Positions 40,881 through 50,138 of a DNA stretch of 64,000 nt are shown one piece after another. The position numbers were made by a program, and so were the translations under genes. The stretch's first letter is position 1, and the number at the start of each line of letters is the position of its first letter. Below the pieces are notes generated by a model. That model was given only the letters and a program-made list of their open reading frames with translations. It ran no database searches and was not told the DNA's origin. Origin of the DNA: Thalassobacterium maritimum (GTDB taxonomy: Bacteria; Verrucomicrobiota; Verrucomicrobiia; Opitutales; Coraliomargaritaceae); assembly GCF_031127805.1 (NCBI RefSeq), contig NZ_JARXHW010000005.1, forward strand, positions 62,001-126,000, read 5' to 3'.

Positions 40881-42882
40881 TCGCCAAAAGGAGGTGAGTC
40901 TCACTCCTATTGCGCGCGAAGTCCACATTGCGGGGGCTTGGCGGTCTTTGCCAGTGAAGCCTCTAGGCTTGGCTCTGGCATCGGGCATTGCTTTGTGGCT
41001 GTTGCCACAATCCTCGTTCGCGCAAGGTGGTTTTCCTATGAATGGGGGCAGTTCGATGGCGTCACAGCCGCAAGCACAGCCGCAAACTGCACAAGCGGGC
41101 ATGTCAGCACCGGCGAATGGGATGTTTGAGAGTAATACCTTCTTGGAAATGGCGAACCGTGTGTTTGATCCGAGCAGTGACTCGATGGATTTCGAGAATG
41201 GCAGTTTCGAGTGGAAGGGGAAGCGTTTTAACCTTTCCGAACAGCGCGCTTTTCGCTCGCGCTTTGAACGTTTCTTACTGGCCTCTCCAACCGAAGAAGA
41301 GACGCAATATGCGAAATTGATGGAGGACATTATTGAGCGTCTGGCGGTCTCGAACGATAACAGTGACGACGCGATTTTAGATACATGGCAGTTGCTCTTT
41401 CGTGCGTCCCGCTTCGAGCTCGACGGTGGTAATAGCACTATTGTGGCCAATCAGGTCTTTAACGCGTGGCGTATTCGCAAAGAGAGCCGAGGCGTCAGTA
41501 TGGATCAGCGGGAGCTCCAACAGCTGCGAAAATACCAGCAGGAAGTGGTCGCTAATCGTGCGATGGCGCTGCAGAGCATTCGCGAGAAGCGTTTACGAGA
41601 GACGAGTTTAGGGCAGCGTGATGATAGTGAGAGCTCGGCCAATAGCAGTGAGACACTCACTTCGGAGGCTGCTTTTCGCATGTTGGATCTGGCGGAGACC
41701 GAGGCTAAGATTCTGGCGCTGGAGACGCAGTCGGCAATGACCGGGCTGCAGGCGAAGCTACAATTTCAAAGTCAAATTGTCAGTTTTATGATACAGCGCC
41801 GGTTCGAGCATGCTTTGGTCTTGGCAGGCTTTTACCAATCGATCTTTAAAGGTTCCCATCAGGCGCTTGAGGTGGGCAAGGAGCAGTTGCAGGAATTCCT
41901 GCCTGGTAGTGACCTGTCTTTCACCGTGGATAGTATGACTTTTATTGCGCGCGAGGCGATCAATGATGTCAACAAAGGGGTGGATGCCGTGAATGCGGCT
42001 TATAATGAAGAGCGCAATTTGATCGCATTGGAGCGCTTGCAGGAGGTGTTTTTCCTTGGAGAGTATTTGACCGAGCTGAATAAGATCCCGACCGATCAGC
42101 GGCGCGCGATGCTTGACCTTTATCGTGCTTTGATTGAAGCGGGTGAATTGGCGGAGGCCAAGGATTATGACGGGGTTTCGGAGCTGGCACTGAGTATTTC
42201 CGATTTGGCCGAAGATTTTCCCAAGAACCGAGTGCTGTCCTCAGTTGAGACCGCCAAGAGTATGAGTGATATGGCGGTTTTTGCAGCTTCACAGTATCGT
42301 AATTTGGGTGATATCGATAAGGCACGCTCCGAGCTGCAGACTGCGATCGATATTTGGCCTTCGAATCCAGCGATTCGCGAGTTTCAGCAAGAAACCACCA
42401 AGTTGGCCACGGCTGGCTCACAAGGGGTGCAGATTTTCGACGATCTCTATAAGCGGATGGACCGGCGCGGGATATATGAGCGTCGTATGGACCTCGGCTT
42501 TGCTTTGGCGGAAGATACGCAGCGTCGTCCACTGCTGATGGAAGTGGTTGAGCAGGTGGCTCGAATTGACTTGTTGGTCAGCCAGAGCCAGGAGCTCGTG
42601 AAGCAAGGGGAAGCCTATGCGGCTTGGGAGCTACTGGTCGAAGCGGCCAAGATTGATTCGAGCGATGGCCCCATGAATCAGGCTCGTGCCGAACTGGCAC
42701 CGCGGGTGGCGGATTTTGTGCTCCAAGTCGACCGTGCTGAACGGCAAGCAGAGGACGGGCATCATGCGGGCGCACTGGCGGCCTACCTCGCTGCGCAGGA
42801 TATTTATCCAGTCAGCCGTCTGTGTCGCCAAGGCATCCAGCGCGAGACCGAGGCCTTGCTGGCGGGATTACGTGCGCAGTAG
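40855..42882 (+). CDS. Large exported helical protein, function unknown
   Basis: A 675-residue protein. The ATG at 40855 has an excellent Shine-Dalgarno (GGGAGGA, seven-base spacer) inside the preceding gene, so I prefer it to an earlier ATG (40723) and to a GTG at 40954. A signal peptide (LGLALASGIALWLLPQSSFA) follows a 33-residue n-region. A Met, Gln and Ala-rich stretch comes next, then a mostly helical body rich in Glu, Gln and Arg, with likely coiled coils (residues 200-280) and TPR-like pairs towards the C-terminus. It forms a coupled pair with the lipoprotein before it, both downstream of the ABCG exporter. Confidence 0.65.
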   Translation: MWMHCANINRQKEVSLTPIAREVHIAGAWRSLPVKPLGLALASGIALWLLPQSSFAQGGFPMNGGSSMASQPQAQPQTAQAGMSAPANGMFESNTFLEMANRVFDPSSDSMDFENGSFEWKGKRFNLSEQRAFRSRFERFLLASPTEEETQYAKLMEDIIERLAVSNDNSDDAILDTWQLLFRASRFELDGGNSTIVANQVFNAWRIRKESRGVSMDQRELQQLRKYQQEVVANRAMALQSIREKRLRETSLGQRDDSESSANSSETLTSEAAFRMLDLAETEAKILALETQSAMTGLQAKLQFQSQIVSFMIQRRFEHALVLAGFYQSIFKGSHQALEVGKEQLQEFLPGSDLSFTVDSMTFIAREAINDVNKGVDAVNAAYNEERNLIALERLQEVFFLGEYLTELNKIPTDQRRAMLDLYRALIEAGELAEAKDYDGVSELALSISDLAEDFPKNRVLSSVETAKSMSDMAVFAASQYRNLGDIDKARSELQTAIDIWPSNPAIREFQQETTKLATAGSQGVQIFDDLYKRMDRRGIYERRMDLGFALAEDTQRRPLLMEVVEQVARIDLLVSQSQELVKQGEAYAAWELLVEAAKIDSSDGPMNQARAELAPRVADFVLQVDRAERQAEDGHHAGALAAYLAAQDIYPVSRLCRQGIQRETEALLAGLRAQ

Positions 42883-42892
42883 TGGATGCTCT

Positions 42893-44092
42893 TTAGCTCT
42901 CCAGGGGCAGATCAATCACCTGCCAGGGGAGGCCGCGCAGGTTGAGCTCTTCCATGAAGGGATCGGGATCGCGCTGTTCCATGTTCCAGACGCCGGGCTC
43001 TTGCCATAGGCCTTTTAAGATCATTTGTGCGCCGATCATCGCAGGCACGCCGGTGGTGTAGCTGATTGCTTGGCTGGATACCTCTTGGTAGCACTCTTGG
43101 TGATCGCAGGTATTGTAAATGAAGACGCGCTTCTTTTGGCCGTCTTTGATGCCGACGATGTCGCAACCGATGCAAGTCTTGCCCTTGGTGCGGGGGCCGA
43201 GGCTGGCTGGGTCGGGCAGCACGGCTTTGAGGAATTCGATGGGCTTGATCTGCTGGCCTTGGAAATCAATTGGCTCGATCGAGGTCATGCCGACGTTTTC
43301 CAACACCCGTAGGTGGGTGAGGTACTTTTGTGAGAAAGTCATCCAGAAACGAATGCGCTTGAGGCCCTTAATGTTCTGGCACAGCGATTCCATCTCTTCG
43401 TGGTAGAGCAGGTAGGCATCTTGTTCGCCGACGACGGGGAAGTCGTAGACCTGGTGCACGCTCATGGGCTCGACTTCCTTCCACTCGCCTTCTTCCCAGT
43501 AGCGGCCGTTGGCGGTGATCTCGCGGATGTTGATCTCGGGGTTGAAGTTGGTGGCAAAGTGGTAGCCGTGGTCGCCGGCGTTGGCGTCGAGGATGTCGAT
43601 GGTCTCGATCTCGTCGAAGAGGTGCTTTTGTGCGTAGGCGCAGAAGACATTGGTCACGCCGGGGTCGAAGCCGGAGCCGAGTAGGGCGGTGAGCCCTGCT
43701 TCTTTGAAACGGTCCTGGTAGGCCCACTGCCATTTGTATTCGAACTTGGCTTCGTCCAAGGGCTCGTAGTTGGCGGTGTCCATGTAGTGCACGCCAGCTG
43801 CGAGGCAGGCGTCCATCAGTGTCAGGTCTTGATAGGGCAGCGCGACATTGATCAGTAGCTCTGGCTTTTCGGCCTGGAGGAAAGTGGTGGTCTCGGCGAC
43901 GTTGTCGGCATCGATGGCGGCGGTGCGAATGGTGACGCCCGTCTTGGCGAGCACATCGGCTGCGATGGCATCGCATTTAGAGACTGTGCGCGAAGCGAGC
44001 ACGATTTCGGTGAAAATATCTGTGAGTTGGGCGCATTTTTGCGCAACTACATTACCTACACCCCCGGCACCGATGATAATAACTTTAGACAT
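42893..44092 (-). CDS. Carboxynorspermidine synthase (saccharopine dehydrogenase family)
   Basis: A 399-residue NADPH-dependent enzyme that condenses aspartate semialdehyde with a diamine to give carboxynorspermidine or carboxyspermidine, the alternative polyamine route of many marine bacteria. It begins MSKVIIIGAGGVGNVVAQKCAQ (Rossmann fold) and contains LLGSGFDPGVTNVFCAYA, which I associate with this family rather than with true saccharopine dehydrogenase. The partner decarboxylase (nspC) is not in the window. It converges on the exported protein gene to its left, ten bases apart. Confidence 0.88.
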   Translation of the reverse strand: MSKVIIIGAGGVGNVVAQKCAQLTDIFTEIVLASRTVSKCDAIAADVLAKTGVTIRTAAIDADNVAETTTFLQAEKPELLINVALPYQDLTLMDACLAAGVHYMDTANYEPLDEAKFEYKWQWAYQDRFKEAGLTALLGSGFDPGVTNVFCAYAQKHLFDEIETIDILDANAGDHGYHFATNFNPEINIREITANGRYWEEGEWKEVEPMSVHQVYDFPVVGEQDAYLLYHEEMESLCQNIKGLKRIRFWMTFSQKYLTHLRVLENVGMTSIEPIDFQGQQIKPIEFLKAVLPDPASLGPRTKGKTCIGCDIVGIKDGQKKRVFIYNTCDHQECYQEVSSQAISYTTGVPAMIGAQMILKGLWQEPGVWNMEQRDPDPFMEELNLRGLPWQVIDLPLES

Positions 44093-44183
44093 GCGCGTAC
44101 ATAAGTCTTAGTGCTGCGTATTCTTCAAGTTTATTTCGCATGGGATGGACACTTGTCTGGGGGGACTGTTGGGCGCCTTTGTT

Positions 44184-44277
44184 GGGTGAGAGGCGGGGGA
44201 CTCTCTGGGTGACAGGCGGGGCGCTTTATTGGTGACAGGCGTGGCGCTTTATTGGGGACAGGCGGGGCGCCTGTCTT
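44184..44277. repeat. Four imperfect 23-24 bp tandem units, REP-like
   Basis: Units at 44184-44206, 44207-44230, 44231-44253 and 44254-44277 share the core GACAGGCGGGGCGCTTTATT with small changes. The last unit contains a perfect hairpin, GACAGGCG (44257-44264) and CGCCTGTC (44268-44275), with a GGG loop. Related cores occur at 44992-45005, 45172-45182 and, inverted, at 57912-57930. This suggests a dispersed palindromic element of the REP type. All copies are intergenic. Confidence 0.75.
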
Positions 44278-44338
44278 ACGCTGGCTTCGTGATTTGCATT
44301 CGTGGGAATACTGGCTAGTTTGGGGGCTCTTAGGTTTT

Positions 44339-44959
44339 ATGAATATGAATCTTAAATTCCGCAGTGTCGGCCCTGTGGTCCTTCTTCTCTTGTTGGCCGG
44401 TGCACTCTTTTCTTTTGCTATGCCTGATAATAATACTCCTCCCGCAACGACTGATGTGAATGTCAACGAATGTGCGTCGGCCTGCGGCCTACCTTCGCAT
44501 GTGGATTTGACCAGCGGTGAGTATCCGGTTCAACGCACGGAGGCAGAGTGGCGGGAGCGCCTGACGGATCTGCAGTATCATGTCGCACGTGAGCAGGGGA
44601 CGGAGCGTCCTTTTCAAAATCCTTACAATTCGAATAAGCAAACCGGGCTCTACCGTTGCATCGGCTGCGATACGCCGCTGTTCAGTAGCACCGATAAGTT
44701 TGACTCCGGCACGGGCTGGCCGAGTTTTGTGCGTCCCATCGATGAGCGCACACTGGGGGAGACCCGCGATATGAGCTACGGGATGGTGCGTGTCGAAGTG
44801 CACTGCAATGTCTGTGGCTCGCATCAGGGACACGTCTTTCCCGATGGGCCCAAGCCGACCGGGCTGCGTTACTGCATCAATTCGGCCTCGCTGAGCTTTG
44901 AGGCGGCGGAGTCACCCGAAGCGGTGAAAGCGCTGGTTGAAGCGTGGTATCACGAGTAG
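44339..44959 (+). CDS. msrB: Exported peptide methionine-(R)-sulfoxide reductase
   Basis: A 206-residue protein that reduces methionine-R-sulfoxide in proteins. A hydrophobic N-terminus (VGPVVLLLLLAGALFSFA) exports or anchors it, so it serves the envelope. The MsrB domain has two zinc motifs, CIGC and CNVC, the substrate region SGTGWPSF, and the catalytic cysteine in LRYCINSASL. The ATG at 44339 is preferred; the frame stays open further left but runs through the tandem repeats. Confidence 0.9.
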   Translation: MNMNLKFRSVGPVVLLLLLAGALFSFAMPDNNTPPATTDVNVNECASACGLPSHVDLTSGEYPVQRTEAEWRERLTDLQYHVAREQGTERPFQNPYNSNKQTGLYRCIGCDTPLFSSTDKFDSGTGWPSFVRPIDERTLGETRDMSYGMVRVEVHCNVCGSHQGHVFPDGPKPTGLRYCINSASLSFEAAESPEAVKALVEAWYHE

Positions 44960-45141
44960 TCCGAGCTTACGGCTTGAGTGAGGCCGGCAGTGGCGGGGCG
45001 CTTTAGACCCCGTATGCGTCATGCCGGAGCGGATGCTTTGGACCTTCGGAACCGAGGCTGAAGCACTCGGCTACAATTCGGCAAAGTTGATGTTTGTTTG
45101 GTTTGTCGCGCTAAGTTCGCGCATGGCCTTCGATTTTAGGG

Positions 45142-45179
45142 CCTGCCTGGCAATGAGCTATGCTCCATTGCCAGGCGGG
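45142..45179. repeat. 14-pair hairpin between msrB and cysJ
   Basis: The arm 45142-45155 (core GCCTGGCAATG) pairs with 45166-45179 (core CATTGCCAGGC) around a ten-base loop; one G-T pair. No T run follows on either strand. It lies 15 bases past the cysJ stop, between convergent genes, and may end or protect both transcripts. Its right arm merges with a REP-like core (CAGGCGGGGCG). Confidence 0.7.
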
Positions 45180-45193
45180 GCGTAAAAACCGTG

Positions 45194-47014
45194 CTAGTAG
45201 ACGTCGCGTAGGTAGCGCTTGTCGTCTTTAAGCTTTTTGACGTAGGCCTTGGCATCGTCTTCGCTGAGGCCACCTTCTTGTTGGAGGATGTCGTGCAGCG
45301 CAACGTCGACGTCGGTCGCCATGCGGCTGGCATCGCCACAGACGTAGAAGTAAGCGCCTTTTTCCAGCCAAGCGTAGAGCTCTTTGCTGTTCTCGCGCAT
45401 GCGGTCTTGCACGTAGACTTTTTCCTTTTGGTCGCGTGAGAAGGCCAGGTCGAGCTTAGTCAAAATACCGTCAGCGAGGTAGTCCTGCCACTCGGTCTGG
45501 TATAGGAAGTCGGTCAAGTAGTGTTGATCGCCGAAGAAGAGCCAGTTGTCGCCCTTGGCGCCGAGCTCCTTGCGCTCTTCGATGAAGGCGCGGAAGGGAG
45601 CGATGCCAGTGCCGGGGCCGACCATGATCATCGGCAGGTCATTGTCGGCGGGCACCTTGAAGTGCTTGTTGGGGGTGACGAAGACGTCGGCCTTTTCGCC
45701 CTCAGCGATCCGTTCCGCCAAGTAGGTGGAGCAGACGCCCTTGCGGTTGCGGCCGTGGGCATCGTAGCGCACCACGCCGACAGTCAGGTGCACTTCGCCT
45801 GGGTGTGCCTTGGGGCTGGATGCGATCGAGTAGAGGCGTGGTGGTAGCTTGCGCATGATGCCGACCAGGGCATCGGCGCTGATTTCCTTGGCAGGAAACT
45901 CGTGTAAGAGATCGATGATCTCGCGGCCGTAAATGTAGCTCTGTAGCTCTGCCTTGTTGCTTGGATCTAGCAGCTCAGTGAGCTTCGGGTCCTTGGCGAT
46001 CTCGTTGTAGCGCTTGATGACGGGCATCGAGAGGGAAGTGATGTCCAGCTGACTGGTGAGTGCTTCGCGCAGTGTGAATTCGCGCTCCTTAATTAGGACG
46101 GGGCCCTCGGCGTCAAGTTTTGCGGTCTGAATGAAGTCTTCGACCACATCTTCCGCATTGTGGGGAACCACGGCGAGTGCGTCGCCAGCTTGGTATTCGA
46201 GGCCAGAACCTTCCAGGCTGAATTCGAGGTGGATGGTTTCCTTGGCCGAACCTTCGCCGTTGAGCATCACGCGTTCGTTGAGCTCGGCAGGGAAGGGGTT
46301 CTTGCGAGAGTATTTGATCGGGGCGGCCGGCTTGGCTGCCGGTGCTGGGGCGCTGGCTGGGGCGGCGGCCGGTTGTGCGGCGGCTTTCAGCGCTTTTAGC
46401 GCCGCTTTGTGCCATTTGGCAAAGTCGTCGTCGTAGTCCACATCCGCGTCGACGCGGTCTGCGATCCGCTTGCCGCCCAGTGCTTCCAGGCGTGCGTCGA
46501 AGTCTTTGCCCATTTTGCAAAAGTCCTCGTAGCTGGTGTCGCCGAGGCCCATTACCGAGAAGCGGGTGTCGGCGAGCTTGGGCGCTTTATCGCTCATGAA
46601 TGCTTCGTAGAAATCGGCTGCTGTTTCGGGGGGATCGCCCTCGCCCCAGGTGCTCACGATGACGAGCAAGTTTTGAATGTCTTTGAGCTTGCCGAGCTTG
46701 AGGTCGGCCATGTTGGCCGCTTTGGATTTGAAGCCTGCTGCCTTGGCTGCTTTCACAGTCAGATCGGCCAAACTCTCGGAGTTGCCGGACTCGGTGCCAT
46801 AGAGCACGGTCAGTTCTGGTGTGGCTACGGGGGCCGCAGCCGGTGCTACTGTGGCAGGCGTCGCGCTGCCACTTCCGGCGCGTAGGCCGCTGATGAAGCC
46901 CTCTATCCAGAGTAACTGGTCGGCTTGGAGGCCCTTGAGGAGGCTGTTCAACGAGGCGACTTGCTCAGGGGCAAGCGGCGCTGTTTGCGGAACGACTGGA
47001 TCGGTGGTGCTCAT
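45194..47014 (-). CDS. cysJ: Sulfite reductase flavoprotein alpha subunit
   Basis: A 606-residue diflavin reductase that passes electrons from NADPH through FAD and FMN to the sulfite reductase hemoprotein. Residues 1-50 match the CysJ N-terminus (LAPEQVASLNSLLKGLQADQLLWIEGF-like). The flavodoxin domain follows (VLYGTESGNSESLA), then an Ala/Pro-rich linker, the FAD part (RLYSIASSPKAHPGEVHLTV) and the NADPH part (GPGTGIAPFRAFIEER). It ends in RYLRDVY; the last aromatic residue stacks on FAD in this family. It is divergent from cysI. Confidence 0.95.
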   Translation of the reverse strand: MSTTDPVVPQTAPLAPEQVASLNSLLKGLQADQLLWIEGFISGLRAGSGSATPATVAPAAAPVATPELTVLYGTESGNSESLADLTVKAAKAAGFKSKAANMADLKLGKLKDIQNLLVIVSTWGEGDPPETAADFYEAFMSDKAPKLADTRFSVMGLGDTSYEDFCKMGKDFDARLEALGGKRIADRVDADVDYDDDFAKWHKAALKALKAAAQPAAAPASAPAPAAKPAAPIKYSRKNPFPAELNERVMLNGEGSAKETIHLEFSLEGSGLEYQAGDALAVVPHNAEDVVEDFIQTAKLDAEGPVLIKEREFTLREALTSQLDITSLSMPVIKRYNEIAKDPKLTELLDPSNKAELQSYIYGREIIDLLHEFPAKEISADALVGIMRKLPPRLYSIASSPKAHPGEVHLTVGVVRYDAHGRNRKGVCSTYLAERIAEGEKADVFVTPNKHFKVPADNDLPMIMVGPGTGIAPFRAFIEERKELGAKGDNWLFFGDQHYLTDFLYQTEWQDYLADGILTKLDLAFSRDQKEKVYVQDRMRENSKELYAWLEKGAYFYVCGDASRMATDVDVALHDILQQEGGLSEDDAKAYVKKLKDDKRYLRDVY

Positions 47015-47087
47015 ATTTCTGCTTTTTGAAAAGCTGGTATGAAACCACGCATCGACCGAAATGCTAGACTTTTTCTGCTTTTTCGGT

Positions 47088-47124
47088 CTTTTCTTAGGTT
47101 TTTGAGTGACAAACCTAAGAAAAG
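47088..47124. promoter_or_regulatory. 14-bp perfect dyad between cysJ and cysI
   Basis: CTTTTCTTAGGTTT (47088-47101) and AAACCTAAGAAAAG (47111-47124) are exact inverted copies separated by nine bases. It lies in the divergent gap, 74 bases from the cysJ start and 87 from the cysI start. It could be an operator for a sulfur regulator or a leader hairpin. It lacks the GC-rich stem of an intrinsic terminator. Confidence 0.75.
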
Positions 47125-47211
47125 AATCAGTTTACGAGTAGATTTCTTTTTCCCTGGCGGTGTTTCTACGTTTGCAACACTGAACGGGAGACACTTACTA
47201 AGAGGTTTATT

Positions 47212-48972
47212 ATGATTTCTGACAGCCAATCAGCTCCGCAACTCCACAAAAATGAGGGTATCAAGACTCGCAGTAACTATCTGCGTGGCACGATCCTTGA
47301 AGGTCTGGCCGATGTATCCACGGGCTCCATTTCTGCTGATGACCAGCAGGTTTCCAAGTTCCATGGTATTTATCAGCAGGACGACCGCGATGTGCGCGCG
47401 AATCGCCGTAAGCATAAGCTGGACAAAGCCTACTCCTTTCTTGCTCGTATTTGCTTGCCGGGTGGCGTGTGCACGCCCGAACAGTGGATCGTGATGGATG
47501 ACCTGGCGAATTATTGCGCTTTTAACACGCTTAAGATCACCACGCGTCAGGCTTTTCAATTGCACGGCATCTTGAAGGGGAACCTCAAGAATGTGATCAA
47601 TTCTTGCAACGAGGTGGCGATGACAACGTTGGCCGCCTGTGGTGATGTGAATCGCAACGTAATGTGCAATCCCAACCCTTTTGCTTCCGAAGTGCATGCG
47701 GCGGTGCAGCAAGTGGCGCTCGAGGTGGATGCGCATTTGAAGCCGCAGACACCTGCATTTTCTGAAATGTGGTTGGACGGTAAGCCGATCCAGCTGACTG
47801 TGCCGCAGGCTGCGGAGCGCTCGCAGGACTGCAAGGGCGATGAGGTTGAGCCACTTTATGGGCCGACTTATTTGCCGCGTAAATTTAAGATCGCGATCGC
47901 GATTCCTCCATACAATGACGTCGACGTCTTTGCGCATTGCCTCGGGTTCATCGCGATTGTTGAAGATGGCAAACTGCTCGGTTTCAACGTCAGCGTAGGT
48001 GGTGGCATGGGCATGACTCATGGTAACGAAAAGACCTTCCCGCGCTTGGGTGAAGTCATCGCTTTCTGCACACCGGAGCAAGTTGTCGCTGTGGCCGAAA
48101 AGATCGTCACGATTCAGCGCGACCATGGTAACCGCGAAGACCGCGCCAACGCCCGTTTCAAATACACCGTGGAGCGCCTCGGTAAGGAGTGGATTCGCGA
48201 AGAGTTGGAAAACCGTCTCGGCTATAAGCTGGAAGAGGCTCGCGAATACAAATTTGTCAGCAATTGCGACCGCTATGGTTGGACTGAAGGTGCGGATGGC
48301 AAATGGCACCTCGGTCTCTTCATCGAAGGTGGGCGTGTCGTCGACCTCGCAGACAAGCCGCTTAAGACCGGATTGCTGGAGATCGCGAAAGTGCACAAGG
48401 GGGAGTTCCGCCTGACTGCCAATCAGAATTTGATCATCAGTAACGTCGCGGCCGAAGACAAGGCGACCATCGATGCGATGGTCGAGCAATACGGTCTGGA
48501 CGGCTACAAGAGCGCGTCCGGCATGCGTCGCAGTCAGATTGCCTGTGTGGCGCTGCCTACTTGCGGTCTCGCGCTGGCAGAGTCGGAGCGTTATTTGCCG
48601 ACACTGGTTTCCGACTTGGAAGTGATTCTCGAAGAAGCGGGTCTGCAAAATGACGAAATCGTGATTCGCTCCACAGGTTGCCCCAATGGTTGTGGTCGCC
48701 CGTATTTGGGTGAGATCGGCCTCGTGGGCAAGGTGCCCGGTAAATACAATCTCTACCTAGGTGCCGGCTTTGACGGTGAGCGTTTAAACAAGCTCTACCG
48801 CACATCCGTCACCCACCAGCAGATCATCGATGAGCTCAAGCCGATCCTACTTGCATACGCCAAAGAGCGCGAAGAGGGCGAACGCTTCGGCGATTTCACC
48901 ATCCGCAAAGGCTACGTTCAAGCGACCACTGCCGGCAACAACTTCCACGCCAACATCGGCGCGGAAGCCTAG
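47212..48972 (+). CDS. cysI: Assimilatory sulfite reductase, hemoprotein subunit
   Basis: A 586-residue siroheme and 4Fe-4S enzyme reducing sulfite to sulfide. It matches CysI along its length: KTRSNYLRGTI, FHGIYQQDDRDVRANR, and the heme-cluster cysteines in CVALPTCGLA and STGCPNGCGRPY. AGAGG stands nine bases before the ATG. Nitrite reductases share the fold, but the adjacent cysJ and the RSNYLRGT and QQDDRD motifs support sulfite reductase. Confidence 0.95.
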   Translation: MISDSQSAPQLHKNEGIKTRSNYLRGTILEGLADVSTGSISADDQQVSKFHGIYQQDDRDVRANRRKHKLDKAYSFLARICLPGGVCTPEQWIVMDDLANYCAFNTLKITTRQAFQLHGILKGNLKNVINSCNEVAMTTLAACGDVNRNVMCNPNPFASEVHAAVQQVALEVDAHLKPQTPAFSEMWLDGKPIQLTVPQAAERSQDCKGDEVEPLYGPTYLPRKFKIAIAIPPYNDVDVFAHCLGFIAIVEDGKLLGFNVSVGGGMGMTHGNEKTFPRLGEVIAFCTPEQVVAVAEKIVTIQRDHGNREDRANARFKYTVERLGKEWIREELENRLGYKLEEAREYKFVSNCDRYGWTEGADGKWHLGLFIEGGRVVDLADKPLKTGLLEIAKVHKGEFRLTANQNLIISNVAAEDKATIDAMVEQYGLDGYKSASGMRRSQIACVALPTCGLALAESERYLPTLVSDLEVILEEAGLQNDEIVIRSTGCPNGCGRPYLGEIGLVGKVPGKYNLYLGAGFDGERLNKLYRTSVTHQQIIDELKPILLAYAKEREEGERFGDFTIRKGYVQATTAGNNFHANIGAEA

Positions 48973-49211
48973 CGGATCGCTGCTAGCGAAATCAGCGGAT
49001 GGCACATTTCGATGCGCTTCGGCAGCTAGTAGATCGCTGTCGGAGCGCAAATGCGTGCACACGTCTCAAAAACATGTAGATTCAGAGCGATGGCTTTCGG
49101 CCGTCTGGGGCTCTGTATTCAAAAAAAACTATATCTTGCGAGTCGAGCGTAATTTAGGTCTGGTTCTGCTGTGCCTCGAAATTTTAAGATTTAATGAACC
49201 CCCATTGCCCC

Positions 49212-50138
49212 ATGATTACAGATCGCATTCCCGTTATTTTTGATACTGACATAGGCTCGGACATGGACGACACTTGGGCCTTGGCGCAATTTCTTCGTAG
49301 CCCCGAGCTAGACCCTCAGCTGATACTTACCGAGGCCGGCGACAGTGGCTACCGTAGTCGGATCGTTGCCAAGTTCTTGCAGCTTTCAGGGCGCACCGAG
49401 GTGCCGGTCGGCTGCGGTGTGCCGGTCACAGATGCGCCGCTGCCCGCTCGCAATCAAGCGCCTTGGGTGGTGGGCTATGCACTCGCGGACTATCCTGGAG
49501 AGATTGTGGAAGATGGTGTTGAGCGCATGATCGAGCTCATTGACGCGTCTCCGGTGCCAGTGACCATCATTGCGATCGGTCCCGCAATCAATCTCGCGGC
49601 TGCATTGGAACGTGCCCCAGGCATCGCGAGCCGTTGCCGACTGGTGGGGATGTTTGGTAGTTTCGATCTCGGCTACCATGAGCAGGCGCCTGCGGTGGCT
49701 GAATCGAATGTCCGCAATGCTCCTGAAGCGCTTCGGCGTGTGCTGTCTGCACCGTGGAGAGATATCCTGATCACGCCACTGGACTCTTGCGGGTCCGTGA
49801 TCTTGGATGGAGCGAATTATCGTCGTGTTTGGAGTGCGACAGATGATCCGATGTTACGATCGATCATTGAAAATTATTGTTTTTTCGCTTCGCGTGTGTC
49901 TTGGATGCATTGCGATTTTTTCGCATTACGCTCGAGTATACTATTCGATTGTGTGGCGGTTTATCTCGCATATGCTGAGGACTTGCTGGAGATCGAGCAA
50001 ATACGCTTCGATGTGAGTGACGATGGCTTTACCCGTCGCCATGAACAGGGGGCTTTCTCCGCTAGAGTGGCTCTGCGCTGGCGAGATTTGGGTGCATTTC
50101 ATACGCATCTAACCGCGCGTTTGTTGGGGGAAGTTTGA
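49212..50138 (+). CDS. Nucleoside hydrolase (IunH family)
   Basis: A 308-residue hydrolase of the inosine-uridine-preferring family, which splits the N-glycosidic bond of ribonucleosides using a calcium site. The calcium motif is FDTDIGSDMDDTWAL at residues 10-24. AIGPAINLAAALER and the C-terminal HCDFFALRSSILFDCVAVYLAY also fit. Start 49212 (MITDRIP) is preferred; an ATG at 49194 adds six residues. The last seven bases of the gene coincide with the start of the activator relic behind it. This hints that its present 3' end was set by that rearrangement. The substrate is not resolved. Confidence 0.85.
   Translation: MITDRIPVIFDTDIGSDMDDTWALAQFLRSPELDPQLILTEAGDSGYRSRIVAKFLQLSGRTEVPVGCGVPVTDAPLPARNQAPWVVGYALADYPGEIVEDGVERMIELIDASPVPVTIIAIGPAINLAAALERAPGIASRCRLVGMFGSFDLGYHEQAPAVAESNVRNAPEALRRVLSAPWRDILITPLDSCGSVILDGANYRRVWSATDDPMLRSIIENYCFFASRVSWMHCDFFALRSSILFDCVAVYLAYAEDLLEIEQIRFDVSDDGFTRRHEQGAFSARVALRWRDLGAFHTHLTARLLGEV

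Noticed and set aside
47230..48648. A 472-residue open frame antisense to cysI
   Set aside because: Its sequence is His- and Arg-rich low-information shadow of the cysI codons; cysI is a clear full-length match on the other strand.
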